Below, piece by piece: positions 5,097 through 6,286 of a DNA stretch of 6,286 nt. The stretch is from positions 1 to 6,286 of the forward strand of contig JAUVBS010000136.1 in NCBI GenBank assembly GCA_030591105.1, written 5' to 3'. The notes beneath the pieces are model-generated. The model was not told where the DNA came from and made no database searches. It saw only the letters and a program-made list of their open reading frames with translations. Numbering within the stretch: the first letter of the stretch is position 1; the number at the start of each line of letters is the position of its first letter. Origin of the DNA: a bacterium. Lineage in GTDB: Bacteria > Krumholzibacteriota > Krumholzibacteriia > LZORAL124-64-63. The position numbers and the translations under genes are program-made.

Positions 5097-6236
5097 CTAT
5101 GCATGATCACTCCGGGCTAGAACTTCATGGTACCAACGCAGCAAACGCGTGACCATCTGCGCTGCGGTATAGTGTTCCTGGACCCGGACGCGTCCCGCTT
5201 GACCCCAACGGCGCGCCAGCTGCGAGTCGTCGAGTAACTCGGCCAGTGCGGCGCGCAGGGGCGCCAGTTCGCCCACCGGTACCAACCGGCCGCTTACCCC
5301 GTCCTCGACGATTTCACCGGCGCCGGTCGGCAATCGCGAGGCGATCACCGGTAGCCCCGCCGCCATCGCTTCGAGTTGTACCAGACCAAATGTCTCGCTG
5401 CGATCCAGACTCGGCAGGACCAGAGCCCGCGCGCCGGCCATCAATTCTCGCAGACGAAGATCGTCCACCTCACCGACGATACGGATCCGATCACCCCCGC
5501 GCTGCGCCGCGATCAGATCGGCCAGCTCTGCGCGTAGCGGCCCGTCGCCAATGATATCGAGCCGCGCGCCGGGCACCTCAGCGATCGCTGCGCAGAGCAA
5601 CGGTAGTCCCTTGTAGTGTACCAACCGTCCGACGAACAGGAACGGGCCGTCACCGCTACCGGGCGATTCGGCCCAACGATCCGGTTCGATACCGAACGGA
5701 ATCGCCACGACCTTCTCGCGCCAACGCTGCAACACCTCGGAGCCATCGGCCAGAGTCTGCGAGGAAACGGTGATGCCGTGGGCCTGTGCCAAGCAACCGG
5801 TGACCGCCGGCGCAACGATGCGTGAGCCGAGCCGCTGGCGTGTGATATCCGCATGGTACCAGACCACCAGCGGTGGCAGGTCGCCTCCCAGCCAAGCCGA
5901 TAACGTTAACCACGTCGCGGCCGCGAGCGGATTCGGTAAGTGCAAGTGGACGAGATCGGGACGAAAGTGCCGTACTTCACGCCGCACCAGCGCCGGTAGA
6001 TTCGGTGTGACCGGCTGCGAGTTGATCACCGCCAGTCGCCCGGCGCGTACCAGCGTCCCGCACCGACCCGATGCCGGCCCGCACAGCACCTCTCGCCGAT
6101 CGCCCCAGAACTGGGCCGCCACCACCGCGCCGACGTCGTGGCCGCGATCCAGCAACCCCTCGCAGATCAGGCGCAGAACCGTCTCCATGCCGCCCCGAGC
6201 GGGCGCGTAGTATTTACCCAGATGCAGGATACGCAT
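5097..6236 (-). CDS. GT4-type glycosyltransferase (GT-B fold)
   Basis: This 379-residue protein is a retaining glycosyltransferase of the GT4 type, transferring a sugar from a nucleotide sugar to a cell-surface glycan or lipid acceptor at the cytoplasmic side of the membrane. The N-terminal Rossmann domain begins MRILHLGKYYAPARGGMETV, with the acceptor-side GGME loop at residues 15-18, and continues with RPDLVHLHLPNP (92-103). The donor domain has FLFVGRLVHYKGLPLL (199-214, with Arg204 and Lys209), IIGDGPL (228-234) and the EX7E motif in ETFGLVQLEAMAAGLPVIAS (Glu281 and Glu289). Both domains and the full family length are present. I chose the ATG at 6236 because the fold's first strand starts there; no strong ribosome binding site precedes it, and the open frame up to a GTG at 6284 adds only 16 low-value residues. 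Sugar and acceptor cannot be told. A link with the molybdenum genes is not evident beyond adjacency. Confidence 0.9.
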   Translation of the reverse strand: MRILHLGKYYAPARGGMETVLRLICEGLLDRGHDVGAVVAAQFWGDRREVLCGPASGRCGTLVRAGRLAVINSQPVTPNLPALVRREVRHFRPDLVHLHLPNPLAAATWLTLSAWLGGDLPPLVVWYHADITRQRLGSRIVAPAVTGCLAQAHGITVSSQTLADGSEVLQRWREKVVAIPFGIEPDRWAESPGSGDGPFLFVGRLVHYKGLPLLCAAIAEVPGARLDIIGDGPLRAELADLIAAQRGGDRIRIVGEVDDLRLRELMAGARALVLPSLDRSETFGLVQLEAMAAGLPVIASRLPTGAGEIVEDGVSGRLVPVGELAPLRAALAELLDDSQLARRWGQAGRVRVQEHYTAAQMVTRLLRWYHEVLARSDHA

Positions 6237-6286
6237 GAGCGGTAGTCTAGCCGACGCGCCGGCGCACGTAAAACCCAGAGTCACAG

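Noticed and set aside
6256..6265. Perfect 10-base palindrome GCGCCGGCGC upstream of the glycosyltransferase
   Set aside because: A pure G/C palindrome of this size is expected by chance in such GC-rich DNA and it is not repeated elsewhere in the window as far as I can see.
6237..6284. A 16-codon N-terminal extension of the glycosyltransferase
   Set aside because: The first beta-strand of the GT-B fold (MRILHLGKYY) begins at the ATG at 6236, where such proteins normally start.

Overview
The window is GC-rich (about 60-65 % by eye) and every gene I can support lies on the minus strand. It reads as the chromosome of a Gram-negative bacterium: one protein carries a Sec-type signal peptide, four of the five starts whose codon I rank highest outside the glycosyltransferase and yqeC are GTG or tightly coupled ATG codons, and Shine-Dalgarno sequences of the GGAGG type are common. 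The DapL-type aminotransferase points away from enteric gammaproteobacteria and towards groups such as Desulfobacterota or other phyla that use the aminotransferase lysine pathway. The phylum itself cannot be fixed from this sequence.

Layout in the direction of transcription, from high to low coordinates. (1) 5097-6236: a GT4-type glycosyltransferase. (2) A 59-nt gap. (3) 1828-5037: four genes, yqeC, a mocA-like nucleotidyltransferase, xdhC and yqeB, each overlapping the next by four bases (GTGA, ATGA, GTGA), so they are almost certainly one translationally coupled operon. (4) A gap at 1730-1827 with a possible terminator. (5) 554-1729: an exported TPR-repeat protein. (6) A gap with a strong intrinsic terminator at 453-487. 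(7) 1-419: the N-terminal third of an LL-diaminopimelate aminotransferase-type PLP enzyme, cut by the window edge.

The centre of interest is the four-gene block. YqeB- and YqeC-family proteins are known from comparative genomics as markers of selenium-dependent molybdenum hydroxylase (SDMH) maturation, a trait linked to selD in genomes that lack selenocysteine or selenouridine machinery. XdhC-family proteins bind and protect molybdenum cofactor during its sulfuration and insertion, and MocA-type enzymes make molybdopterin cytosine dinucleotide. Together they would prepare a cytosine-dinucleotide molybdenum cofactor, probably carrying selenium, for a xanthine dehydrogenase-family hydroxylase. 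Neither the hydroxylase nor selD is in the window, so this is an accessory set separated from its client enzyme. Several cysteines in these proteins (a CxxC in YqeC, a CC pair at the XdhC C-terminus, a Cys in the YqeB GPGF loop) deserve comparison with homologues.

I saw no tRNA, rRNA, CRISPR array, insertion sequence or long repeat.
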